64,000 nucleotides of DNA from Phytophthora sp. 'mugwort'. Lineage: Eukaryota > Oomycota > Peronosporomycetes > Peronosporales > Peronosporaceae. The position numbers were made by a program, and so were the translations under genes. The notes beneath the pieces were generated by a model, which saw only the letters and a program-made list of their open reading frames with translations, searched no databases and was not told the DNA's origin. How positions within the stretch are numbered: the stretch's first letter is position 1; every line of letters starts with the position of its first letter. The stretch covers positions 1,328,001 to 1,392,000 of the forward strand of contig JAUCEF010000003.1 of assembly GCA_033558025.1 (NCBI GenBank). The letters run 5' to 3'. Positions 1 through 11,041 of this stretch are shown here, in pieces.

Positions 1-1309
1 GCACATGGGAGGTCTCGGCCTAACGCCTGTGAAAACGATGATCGAGGGACGCCAGCTACACATGCTCTGCAAGATGATCATGGCCTATGCCAGTCACCGG
101 ATGATGTGCCCTCATGGACGGCCCCAGTCATTGCGCTGTTTGACTCCGTGATGAAACCTTGGGGACGCGACTTTGACATTCTGTTCGCGCCGGTCTGGAA
201 CATACCTCATCATGTGGTGTCTCGACGGCTAAGACGATGGAGACCGCTTGGTTTGTACTGGCACCATGTTCTCTTCCTTTGGAACACCAAACTGCGCCCC
301 AAGATCACTCGCAACATGACCAAGTTTGACAGGTTTACAATGCCGCTGCTGGACAATGTGGATACCACGACTGCAACCAAGACGCCCAAGACCGTGCGAG
401 CCGCAAGCCTGGGCATTGTCCAAGACCTTATTCGCTTAAACGTTTATCGGATATCTGGCTTGTTTGAGCTTAGTCTTGAGGTGGAAACCCGCCTCAGGCC
501 GCCAAGCTATCCCAAGTCATCCATGAGCATAGCCACCATCCTGGGCGTCCTAACAGCGTGGGCTTCTGCGGGTTTTTCTTAACTAGGATTGACTCGCTGT
601 TACGACCGTTGACCAACATGCCTATTGGGCCCCGCACCAAGACACGCTGCGGCTGCGCCCTTCATACTTGGAGCTTCAGTGGCTATGAAGTCGCTGATCT
701 CACGGTGTCGTTAATACGCAAGCTCCTGGTTCAGTACAAGGTACCCGGCCTGCCAACGACTGCACTTGGCCTTGAACAAGCGCCTCCCGCAAATGTATGG
801 GGCAGGGACCTAAAGATGAACAAGCACGTACTACCAGTGAACGCGGACTTGCTGTACAGACTTCAGCACAACGCACTTTGGGTGGGCTTAGGCTGCAGCA
901 CGTGCAAGGCGCTATGACTCGCTGTCATCATGGGTGTGGAGTCATTGAAACCGTCTCCCATCTCTTTTGGTATTGTGACTTTGCGACAACCGTATGGGCG
1001 GAATGGCTTGAGGTGTTCCAGCAGTGGTTTGAGTCTCCCATTGAGTGGGCGACTGTGGTCTACTTCGCGGACATCATGCCTACGCCCCGAGCCAAAAAGG
1101 ACTTTGCTTACAGCCTCTTTGCGGTCTTTCACATATTGAGAGTTGTGGTACTTCGCTGTCTATGGACGCACCGCAATGACATCCGCTTCACGAGTATGAA
1201 CCAAGTCTCATCGGCGTCAGGGCTCGGGTGCACGCCCTGTTTGACCTTCATGGTGCTGCCTTATGACAGGCAACCCAGGCGCAAGCAATATGACAGTCCT
1301 CGCAGGTGA
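1..1309 (+). pseudogene. LINE-type non-LTR retrotransposon, 3' end of reverse transcriptase with zf-RVT
   Basis: Decayed C-terminal part of a non-LTR (LINE) reverse-transcriptase ORF. Around 800-900 one frame reads as the DLLYRLQHNALWVGL segment that usually lies just before the zinc-binding tail. After a frameshift near 890 the next frame carries TRCHHGCGVIETVSHLFWYC, which fits the zf-RVT pattern C-x3-C...H-x4-C, followed by WAEWL. Upstream text to position 1 is broken into short frames (about 106-582 and 558-917) and is presumably the same element, cut by the window edge. No intact catalytic core is visible. The family call rests on the zf-RVT motif; the extent is inferred. Confidence 0.6.
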
Positions 1310-2110
1310 GTAGCAACTACACACTTTATTGCGAGGACTACCTATGTCGGCACCCTTCGACGCCAATGGCCCAAGCGACCACGAGGCGGAAGCCCGTCAG
1401 TGGGACTCCTTACTCGCAGGCATGTTGAGCCACGACAGGAAGAGACGTCCGGAGCGTTGGCGCTTTTCACAACTGCAGATCCAAGTGATCGCGGGGTGGG
1501 AACTCGTCAGCGGGGCCATGTTGAACCGCTGTCGGGAAGAGACGCCTGTGGCCCGAAGGTAAGGCCACAAGCTCAAGGCTTCATCCTGATGTCTTACATC
1601 CGCCGCCAGCGTGCTCGGCCATTACTGGCTTCAGCCTCCACCATCCCATACGCCAAGTTCCCGGCTCCATTTGCCGATCGCTCAGCGGACATTGCCTTAC
1701 GTCTGCTGTACCCGAAGGCGGTGTGGATTTTTGAACACAGGCGGGGCCCCACGTTGGCGGACGGGCGGTGAAGAACGCGACACGCTACAGACGCTTACGC
1801 GTGTTATGGCATGCACCACAGCACTGGACTACTCTTTGGATCGCGGTCTACAGCGGCGCCACACTCCCGAACTGCGTGTACTGCCAGGCCTACAAGCCCA
1901 TGAGACGACGAATGGGAGGCTTTGCCCCTCTAAACCACGACCCGCATCTCTCCTACTGAAGTGCCGGCCAAGCAGTCTCAAGAACTACCCGTTAAACCGT
2001 GCTTCCAGGGCTACAGCCCATGAGACGGCGCCCAGTAGCCCCCAAGACCACCAGTCCAGTCACAAGCCCAGATATCCCAACCTTCGCGGCCAAGCCCAAC
2101 CATCGTCCGA
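1310..2110. other. Unassigned, probably LINE-derived or repeat sequence
   Basis: Overlapping short open frames on the plus strand (for example 1344-1562) have no recognisable domain. A short sequence around 'cccatgagacg' occurs twice, near 1897 and 2017, in slightly different form. No promoter, intron or conserved protein pattern was seen. It may be the spacer or tail of the adjacent LINE, or the body of the SINE whose tRNA-like head follows on the minus strand. Confidence 0.3.
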
Positions 2111-2114
2111 AATG

Positions 2115-2187
2115 TCTTTTCGTCCCGGGGATCGAACCCGGGCCGCTTCCGTCCGACACTGGTTAACCAGCTGAGCTATCTGAGCTC
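2115..2187 (-). repeat. tRNA-like sequence (SINE head or tRNA pseudogene)
   Basis: Read on the minus strand it has a good pol III A box (TAGCTCAGCTGG) and a B box (GGTTCGATCCC) inside a perfect T-arm with CCGGG/CCCGG stems. The 5' acceptor segment (GCTCAGA) does not pair with the 3' segment after the T-arm (GACGAAA), and the D-stem lacks its GAGC partner. It is therefore unlikely to be a working tRNA. tRNA-derived SINEs are known in Phytophthora, which makes a SINE head the more likely reading. The 3' body would run toward lower coordinates. Confidence 0.5.
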
Positions 2188-2199
2188 ACTAGAAGTAGG

Positions 2200-5140
2200 T
2201 GGCTCACCACAACCTGGTTCATCAGGATATACTTGGTTTTTGTATGTACCCCATCGGAAAGGTCCTGAAAATGTCCAACTCGGCCCAGAGACGTCTTGGG
2301 ACGTCCGCCAGTTTCTCCTGGACACTAAAATGGGTCTTTCAGGGTACCCATTTTCGAGAAATGGACCTCTTTTGGACCCAAATTGGATACTTCGTACCAA
2401 GTTTGGGTTCACATGACCCAAATCGATCTCAAATAGCCAAGTAGGGCAGCTAAGTAGGTTGCTTTCTAGCCTTAGAGTGTAATGTATTTTGTTAATCCAT
2501 GAGAAACGCGTGCACCGGCGAAGCGGAGGTGGATAATACCCTGCGCAGAGATACACGCCAGGGCCGAGCAGGAGGTGATCCAGACCGAGGCACACATCGG
2601 TGCCAGTCACGTTGGCCTGATGCTGGCTCACGGCCAACGTGTCCTCACAGAGCTCCGCGGTTCCGGTAACACGAGCCAGCCGATTTTGCCGACGAACGAA
2701 CCTCAGCAACCTGGTCTACGACACGCAACACTAGGCGAGGATCGTGCGACTAACACCAGCTCGTTCAGCGTCCGATGAATACCAGTCCGGAATTCACAAC
2801 TCACGAGCAGCGAGGCGAAGGGCGTGGAAGCCACATCGGCCGTTAGCTGCGTCACCAATTCCGAGAGAAAAGGGTCGACCGAGTAGCCACGTACTCGGTA
2901 TAGCTCAAAAGACCACCGTTGGCTTTGTAATCATCGACCAGCTGAATGTACTCGGCGAACCCATCTTCAACAAGGATCCACCTTGCGGTGTACCCAACTT
3001 CAACCTGTCCCGGCCGACGATATACTCGATGCGATGTTGCGTTAAGGCAGTAACACGAGCGGCGGCTGTACCGGTCCGGTCGGTCACAATCCACACATGC
3101 CAGCTTTCAGTTCGCGCTTTCTCAACCGTCAGCACGGCCACCAGTCGACAAGGCTGCCGTTTGCCTTGTTGGTGGCATCGCGAGGCCCTCGAATTAGCGA
3201 GTGGTGGCGCGTACGAACACAAACGGCAGTAGCAGCTTGAGCGACAGAAGGAAGCTCGACGATAGCGGCCAACAGTGGACGAGAAGACAGCACTTGGACT
3301 TGGAACACCGGCAAAGCAAGGACTCCAGATCGGCGGGGACACGAGAACTTGAAGGATGACATGCGAGAAGCTGTCGGCTATGCGTTATAGAATTGGAAAT
3401 GCAGTGTGAGAGGAGCGACGTTGGCAGCTCGTCGCGAGAGGGCATCGCCAACGCCATCGAGGACGCCGATAAGACTCCGAGGCCGGTGAAGGTGTAGTTG
3501 GTGCAATCATTTCGCAAGAAATAAAGCGGCTATCAGAAAGAGGGGGTGAGTGTATCGAATAAGAGCAGGGGTACCAACTTCATGGTACATCGACTTATGA
3601 AAGATATAAATCAATACAGGGGCTCCCTCGACCGCGTGTTTGGCGGAGGGCAGCTTGGTCGGGGAGGCCAGCACTTCGTACTCTCCCCGCCAACCCCAGA
3701 GACCTCTTCCGCTTTCCTCTCAACCTTAGTGGGCCAGTTGATTCAGACTACCTTGTTGATGAATTACTACTTCTCGATTTTTGCTTAAGAAAATGGTGGT
3801 CTCTGTGCAGCTGGCAGTGTGGAGCGAAGGAAATACAAAACAGTGCTTAACATACCGCGCCCTTATGGGAAGTACGGTACTATTCGTGCAAGCGAGGGTG
3901 ACCAGAATACCATGTATGTTTGTTCTATGTGCTTCGAAATTTTTTAAGTAGTTAAGTTTATGAATAGACGCATTTCGTACTCATCTGGTATTGTCGAGTT
4001 GTAGGAATGGGCAAAACATATTCTCGTCTACGCTTTGAATGGCGTTCAAATAGAATTTTTATTAACAAGTAGATTATCGGAGCGTCATCTGACAACGCTA
4101 ACCCAACGATACCGCGTTCTCGTGGACGAAATGTCCCTGCTGCACTCGACAAGATGTTTGACGGGGGTCGCAGAACTTAAGCAAAGAGGTGATCATGGAA
4201 TGCCGAAGACAATGCCCGTGCGAGTGATGATATTCTCGGACCCAGACGACGGATTTATTGAGAGAGCGTTACTCTATCTCACAATTCTTAATATGCTACT
4301 GTGACTGTACACTTTAGCACCTCAGTTTTGATTGTATCGGATCATGAGGCGCGCGTATTCTAATTAAAATTGAATCAAAGCTGGGGGGCATTTCGACAAA
4401 AATCACCATAGCGCGTGCGTGCATAGTAACGAGAGCATTCTATCCATATTTTTTATTTTGGGGGCGGAAAACACACAGTATCTGTATCTTGGTCGGCGTC
4501 GTACCCTTAACACTTTTACAGATAAGTAATTATGACGCCAATGTTCGTTCTCCGCGGTTGCAACTGGGTTCCGGTTTGGTGGCCAAGATGGCGTTCGGGT
4601 CGATCGGTCGCATTCCCAAGCGAGCAGGGTAACTGTCCGCTCAGGCGCTACTCCAATCGGTACTGGAGGGCCCGTAGTGTCGCGAAGGCCCTCGTTTCCA
4701 CCCCGAGATGAGTCTGATGTGCCATAACGACGACACCTTTCTCTTTAGAACTACCGTTTACCAGTCATCAAAGTTTGTCAGGCATCACATTTTTTCGCTT
4801 GTTTCAGTCGAGACGTTGTAAAAACAGTTCACGTAGTCCCTCAAAGAGGCGCCAACGACGAGGTGCAGTGGCGATGCAACTTGTAAGGTGGTCAGCCACC
4901 TGACGACGCGTTGAACTGACACCGTTCTGTTGTTGCTGGTGTCTGGAAGGCGAAGTGCTGAATTTTGCTCTAACAAGATGACTGCTCTGGGAAAGTAAAT
5001 TCTGAAGATGGCTACTCATAACGCGTTCGCAACGGGATTTTTGATGCGCAAGGTTCATCTTAGGACACGAGCGGGGCCGCTCGCAAAGTGAGCGACCCGG
5101 TAATTTCGTTACCCTTCCTCGAAACGGTTCTCCAGTAACT
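2200..5140. other. No confident gene; decayed repeat sequence
   Basis: Short, mutually overlapping frames lie on both strands (largest near 2744-3342) without start context, introns or a domain I can name. The part around 2850-3340 reads best on the minus strand but stays unidentified. Around 3790-4560 the sequence is AT-rich with no coding signal. The stretch directly before 5150 probably belongs to the gypsy element that follows. Confidence 0.3.
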
Positions 5141-5149
5141 TGCTCTCCC

Positions 5150-6577
5150 TCATGGAGGTCTGACGAAAACCATCGATACGGTTCATAAGCCCGCGTACTG
5201 GTAAGGCTAGAAACGAGATGTGGTGGAATACGTTCGCGCTTGCTCAACTTGCAGTAGCGGAAAAGGGTACCGACCGTGGAACAACGGTTTCATGCAAAGG
5301 TATGTCTGTTTAAGAGGACTATCGGGGTCATTCTCACTTGTGTCGACGCTATCAGCCCCCATGTCACTACACCCCCTCCCGGGGAACAAGTCTATACTTG
5401 TTTTTGCTGATTACTTCGCCCGCTGGACATAATCCTTTCCTGTCGCTGCGCTAGACACTATCAAGTTCGTGGACATGGTGGCGAATGAAGTCATGTCGAG
5501 ACACGGTGTCCCAGAACGCTTGTTGAATGACCGAGAGTCTAACTTCGTGTCGGAACTGGCGAAGTCGTTTTACGAGACGCTTGGTATAAAAAGATGTTCG
5601 GCGCGGCGTATCACCCACAGACGCAAGGGCTAGTGGAACATTTGAATGGTACCTTTTGAGGCATGTTACGTATGTTCGTAAGCGTAACACAGACCGACTG
5701 GGACTTATACCTACCTCGAGTTATCTTCTCTTACCGGACATCCTACTACGAGGCGTTGGGCGGCATGCCCTTCTTCAGCCGCTACAGGGGGTGACCCAGT
5801 TTTACCACCTGACTTAGCGTTGCCCCAATACCTCGAATGAGAGAAAGAGTAACGAAGTCGCCGCGTACAGGATGCGCCTGTACATATCGCTCCGCGACTC
5901 GAGGAGGATGGTTGTGAGGCAATTACTAAAGGCTCAAGGCCGACATGGACAATGACTGGCGGGTTAAGTCACGGTGACATTTGGTGAAGGTGGTTCTGTC
6001 TGGGTCTGCCAATACTTTGAGCTTGGCGCGATGAACCCAACGCAAGACAAGAAACTCGCTTACCCGTGACCCGGACCTTATCGCGTTGTGTGTAGTGTCG
6101 GTTCAAACGCCTACAGTGTGGCGATTCCAAGTCACCCGAGCTGAGTCGTGACGGCGAACGTTAATCTCATAAATATATACAAGGGGCGGTAAAGTCAACC
6201 CATTCGGAAGCGCCGTCCGAAGCGTAGAGCGTCTCTGGAATAGGTGATAATGGGCCGATCTCGTTGGAGGATCTGCCTAACTTCAGTTTCGTGGAACGTA
6301 TCACGCGCGAAGAAGAAACATCGTTCTCTGAGGTGACTCAACCTATCATAGAGGTCTCAGCTAAAATTGTTCAAGGTCACAAAGAACAGTATTTGGTACT
6401 CGCGCCCGCGTACGAGACATGCTGGTCCCCGCGGTGTCGCTCCTTCCTGACTATGAGCGGCTGGTCAACACATTCGAACATGCAAGTTGGAATGAGAAAG
6501 GATGACCTGAGATCCGGCGGAGTACTCGACTCTCCGAGGCGAATGCTGTTGAGGATGAGAGAGAATCACTTCTTCTA
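5150..6577 (+). pseudogene. Ty3/gypsy retrotransposon integrase to chromodomain-like tail, decayed
   Basis: The zinc-binding part of an integrase is recognisable: an H-containing segment before 5200, then VEYVRACSTCSSGK (C-x2-C). Next comes the start of the catalytic core, GNKSILVFADYFARW, then LLNDRESNFVSELAKSF, where a typical element has TDRG/NF. After a frameshift near 5590 the frame reads AAYHPQTQGLVEHLNG, the usual gypsy Y-HPQT-G--E--N box. A stop follows directly. At 6264-6577 an acidic, chromodomain-like stretch (LPNFSFVERITREEE) appears, then an out-of-frame tail containing RRSTRLSEANAVEDE. Several stops and indels make it non-functional. A hairpin with CCCGAG/CTCGGG arms at about 6599-6628, followed by a T run, may be LTR or 3' end sequence. 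Confidence 0.7.
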
Positions 6578-6765
6578 GGCTGAAGAGATAATTTAGACCC
6601 GAGGTTCCCCGCGGAACGCTCGGGCTTTTTTAGATACTTGACTATTTTGATTTTTACTGCACGGTTTGAACCGTGCCTACATGGAACTGAAGCGCCCACC
6701 CAGCATGAGGTTGGAATCACTTACTAAGTGGCGGTATATTGATTAACGTAAGGAATTATGTAACG

Positions 6766-8390
6766 CTAAGGAATCCTCCCTCGACGGCACGTACGACGAA
6801 TTATTGCGGACACTTCTTCAGGACGGGGCAGTATCGTTCTCGTCATCATCGCCACCGGATTCGGCTGCAGAGTCTTCGGCGCTCGGATATTTCCAGGACG
6901 AATCGCTGGCTTCAGTTTCGGCCCCGTAGTGGCTGCCGTCATCGCTTGCTCCTCATCTTCGTCATCATTACGGGGTGCCAATGCCGTGAATTCACCGTCC
7001 TTGCCACTGAGAGGAGAATACAGGGGCGTCGTGGCCTCCTCGCGATTGAAGTGTGGAGCCACGGGAGCGATGCACGTACCTGCATCTAGATCTTTATTGG
7101 TCTCCGCCTGTGCGTCCTCGATGCATGGATCCTGGATGAGCTTGCCCCAATCGCCCTTTGTGACGTGTCCAACCCAGTAACCCTGCGACGTCCGCACAGA
7201 AATGGCATCCCTACGGCCCCAACCGAGGTCTCTATCGCTGAGCCGCTTGTCATACATGGGAAGGGTCAAGTCCAGTGCATTTGTCTGCTTCAATACTCTC
7301 GCAAGCTCTGTTAATTCCTCCCGTGGTTTATGCGGAACGGCTTCAACGCGTGCTTCATCATGAGCTGGTACGATTTCTTGTCTCGGCGCACCACAATTCC
7401 CCAATGTCTGGGAATAGGAACGCCCGTGAACGATTGGCATCCTTGGACGTATTGCCCGGGTCCCGCCCCACCACAGGAGATTGCCAGTTCCACTTGACTC
7501 GAGGCGCTGCAAGAAGTTCTAAGTCTCGATGCAGAACATAAGGAAGCGAAGTCTCCCGCGTATAGCCGCCAACTTCTGTTTGCGCTGCTGAACTTGGGCC
7601 GACTTGTTCTCAGCGAAGCGTGCAACGCCTATTAAAAAAACATCGACCGGAAAGCGTACCAAAATCACCAGTAAGCCACGTGCACTTTGGGATACGTGCT
7701 CGGGATATACCGTTCGTAGACCGGCAATTAAAGCGCACTAGCGCGCCGATAGAGCTTCTGCAGGTCTTTCCTCACTTTGTAAGAGGCGCGGTCCGAGAGT
7801 TCGATCGGGGTAAATGGCTCACCAGCGGCCACGAGAGATGGAGAAACCGGAGACTGCGCGATGGGAGCTAACTTCGCTCTATTCGAGGTTCGGATGGACT
7901 TGAATGAGCTTTCCAGTGGCGCTGGAGCGCTTGCTCTGGTTATCGGTGAACCGAGGATGATCCGGGGCCCCGGTGCTGTCGCGTTGTCGAGATGGGAAGA
8001 GGGGAATGAGGATGGGGCTGCCTATCGCGTCGCGGGCGTCCTCACCTTCCCCGTCTAGTAGCGCGTTTGCGATGCAATTCACGGTCTCGAAGGCAACGAA
8101 CGCCTTGTTTGCCGCGAGAATGGTACGGATCTTGATCCAGAAGGCCTGCTGCGCCAATTTCTCGGCCAGCGGAGTGAATGTGCCCGCTTTTGCCTGTCGG
8201 TCCTTGACGATCAGCCCCAGTAATCAGCTAAGAGAGCTCTTCGACCTACAGCGAGCGTTTTCGAGTAGCTCACGGTGGCATCTCGTCTTGGTGGCGGACT
8301 GGAAAATGACCTTTAGCCTTGACTTGCCGGCTAACTACCCCTCAAGGCTCCTCATCCGATGGCGGTAGATCCCGACGACTGACGAGAAAG
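6766..8390 (-). pseudogene. Gag-like retroelement remnant (minus strand)
   Basis: Several minus-strand frames together look like one decayed protein. The upstream part, about 8190-7880, contains LAQQAFWIKIRTILAANKAF. A middle part, 7860-7620, contains IELSDRASYKVRKDLQKLYR. The downstream frame, 7512-6769, contains LGWGRRDAISVRTSQGYWVG and an acidic, Thr/Pro-rich tail. No zinc knuckle or protease was found, so the gag assignment rests on general composition and on the surrounding gypsy remnants. It is opposite in strand to the integrase at 5.1-6.6 kb and so belongs to a different insertion. Confidence 0.3.
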
Positions 8391-8399
8391 GAATAGGAA

Positions 8400-10930
8400 A
8401 GGTCCTGATAAGAGAATGGACTTTTGAATTAAGCCGAATAGTTGGGACCTGGCGGTGAAATTTCGTGGGTGCAGTCCTTGGAGTCAACGGTACCGTTATT
8501 GTTTGGCTAATCATACCCTGTCACTAGTGTCTCTTCCGCGCAGCGTCTCTTGCTCCGTAGTGAGGCCCGTTGCTCTCGTAATGCCGACCGTGAGATCCAC
8601 CTGATGTTCGACTCGCAGAGGCTGAACAAAACCAAAGCGGTTCAGGGTCATCTTGAAATCGGCAAGTTCGAGATGGCGCCGTCAAGATGAGAGCGTTCCT
8701 GGACTTCTCGCTCGAAGAGTACGCTCGCGTGGAGCTACTGCCGGCGTACTGCGCGGTGGGCCTCAGCTGTATCTCCGCGTGGGTGCTGACGACCCCACTT
8801 CGAGACGCAGCTTGAACGTTCGGCGGAGCAGTGTTGCAGGTCGTCTCGCTGAATGGTGGTATGTAGACTGCTTTCCTGTCACATTACCAATAAGTCTTTC
8901 AAGATCAGGAGGTACGAGATTTGCGTGGCTCTGCCTACGCCTTCTCTCTATGGGGAGCATTGTTCGTGGCGCCGCTAGAAGATCAACAGGGAACTCGTCA
9001 TACGATCCGTTTGGGCCGATACTGCGTACCTGGTGGTTTGCGCTCTACACGACGCTCTTTGAGTACCCGCCCGATCTCTCTCTACAAACGCTTTACTCGA
9101 CTGGCAAGTACTGTAACGCTATAAAGATTCCGACACCACATTTAACCGTGTATTTAAAGTGATCCAAGCTGACGGTTGGGCGGTAACCCTGTTATTTCGC
9201 TTGTCGTACACCTACCAATGGCGGCGTACGGCTTAGCCGAATACATGGGGGGGGATTGTGGTTTTCTCCCTCGGTGGGTTGAATGTCGTCTTCGAGCAGA
9301 CACCTATGACATATATCTCACTACTGGATCTTTCTTCGTCGGGCTGTCCACACGCATGTGGCGCTTGGGAGATGTGGACGGCAAACTGGAGAAGGCTGCC
9401 CTAGCCTCGGCTTTGAGGAACGCTATCAAATGTGCTTAAATTTGCGCTTCTCGTCGATCCCGCGCCGAAGCTACTAACTTGCGCCAACTTAGCTCCGGTA
9501 ATGCGGATGAACTGCACGACTTTCAAAAGCTGGTGGACGACTGCAGAAGTTGGTGGGGAGGACTAAATCCGTGCCTCCCACTCGTTCGGGCCCTGAGTCG
9601 CAAGAAGAACTGCAGGTACGCTGTGACATAGTACAATAAGTCGGGGGGAATGTCCCGAGTCCAGGTGGGCTGCCCACACGCCAGACGCCAGGATTTCCGG
9701 CACTGGGCCAAGGTCATGCTGCAGTGCAAGCATCTCGGCCGTTGTGTCTGATTACGCTTGCCAAAGGAATTGCTGCTGTGACGGCCCTTGCGTGGGAATG
9801 CTCTCTGCATGGTACTCTGCCTGTGTGTGTGTGTGGGGGGGGGGGCTTGAAGTCTGGCCGTGCTCGCGGTCAAGTAGGCAGACCTAGTGGCTTGGACTAA
9901 CGTTTTCCTTGGTGGTGTGGGCGGGGTGATATGGAGCCATGAAGAGAACAGTGAAACTGTCTGCAAGCGCTCCGATGTGTTTACGTCGCGAGCGGAGGTA
10001 CAAGTGAGCGGTCCAGATGGATGGTCTGGGGCCGGCGTCATACCCATGAGCAAGTGTTTAATAGCTGTACTTTGCGTAGTCTAGCTTTCAGTCGTTAAGC
10101 TTCCCTGCAGAACCCAAGAGAGCTGAGACAAACCTAAAGATTGCATTGTTCTTCGAGGCGTTCTACTTTCACTACTACGCATTCCTGACTTTTTGCTGCC
10201 CCCCCCCCCCCCCCCCCCCCCGAACAAGACCATACTCTGCCTGTAGATAACCGGCCCACTGCAGAGGGAGGCGTGTCACAAAGGCTAAGCTTAATAAAAT
10301 TGCCGCTTGCGCTACGATAGACAATGCTCCGCTATCCGTAGTTGGAGTTGGATGGCGCTACGTGGTAGTGGCTCGGCCTCATTTGCCAATATGCCACCAA
10401 GATGATAGGGTGCTGAGCTCATTACACACGCGGTGGCAAACCACGTCCACCGTCGATTGAGACAGTAGTCGCTTGGGTGGGTGGCTACTGCTTAATGTTA
10501 AGCCTCCGACAGCGTGATGCAATAGAGCGTTGGTAAGTGTGGCTTCTTCGACAACTCGAAGGACTGGATCATCACGGAGCTTGACGTTTATGGTGCCAAG
10601 TTTCGAGAAGCGTTATACACTAGGGGTCCCGAACGCAGTCCCATTGACAACCTGGCAGCGGCAACGAGCAGCTGGACGCGTTTGACGAGATTTGGACCGA
10701 AGGTTAGACGTTGTAGCTAGCTTCAATTCATCAACTGGCATGGTTAATGCAAAAAAAAGTTTTGAAGTGCCTACGTTAAAATTTAAACAAACCGTGGTGT
10801 CAATAGAACCTATATCAAATTTTACACTCTCACTTGGTTAAGTATGTAGGTGTTTAATAACAATAGAACACCCCGCACAATTTCGTACTTGTGTGTGAGC
10901 AGGTAGCGCTTAAAGCAGGATAAAACGGAT
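8400..10930. other. No confident gene; contains homopolymer tracts
   Basis: Frames near 8653-9439 and 9523-10053 have no recognisable domain and overlap on both strands. A (TG)n run followed by 11 G lies at about 9820-9845, and a 23-nt C tract lies at 10199-10221. From 10740 to 10920 the sequence is AT-rich. A CCAAT pentamer at 10943-10947 lies about 95 nt upstream of the eIF4G-like ATG and could be a promoter element. Confidence 0.4.
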
Positions 10931-11041
10931 ATTTAATTTCGGCCAATCGTTTGGTCTAGATTAGTCGCTTGGCTTTTGTAAACCGGCAAAGGCAGACGAA
11001 TTGCGGTGACGACCGCCAGCGAGCAGCTCCATCCCCGCATC

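Noticed and set aside
2115..2187. Functional tRNA gene on the minus strand
   Set aside because: A and B boxes and a perfect T-arm are present, but the acceptor and D stems do not pair, so it is listed as a tRNA-like repeat.
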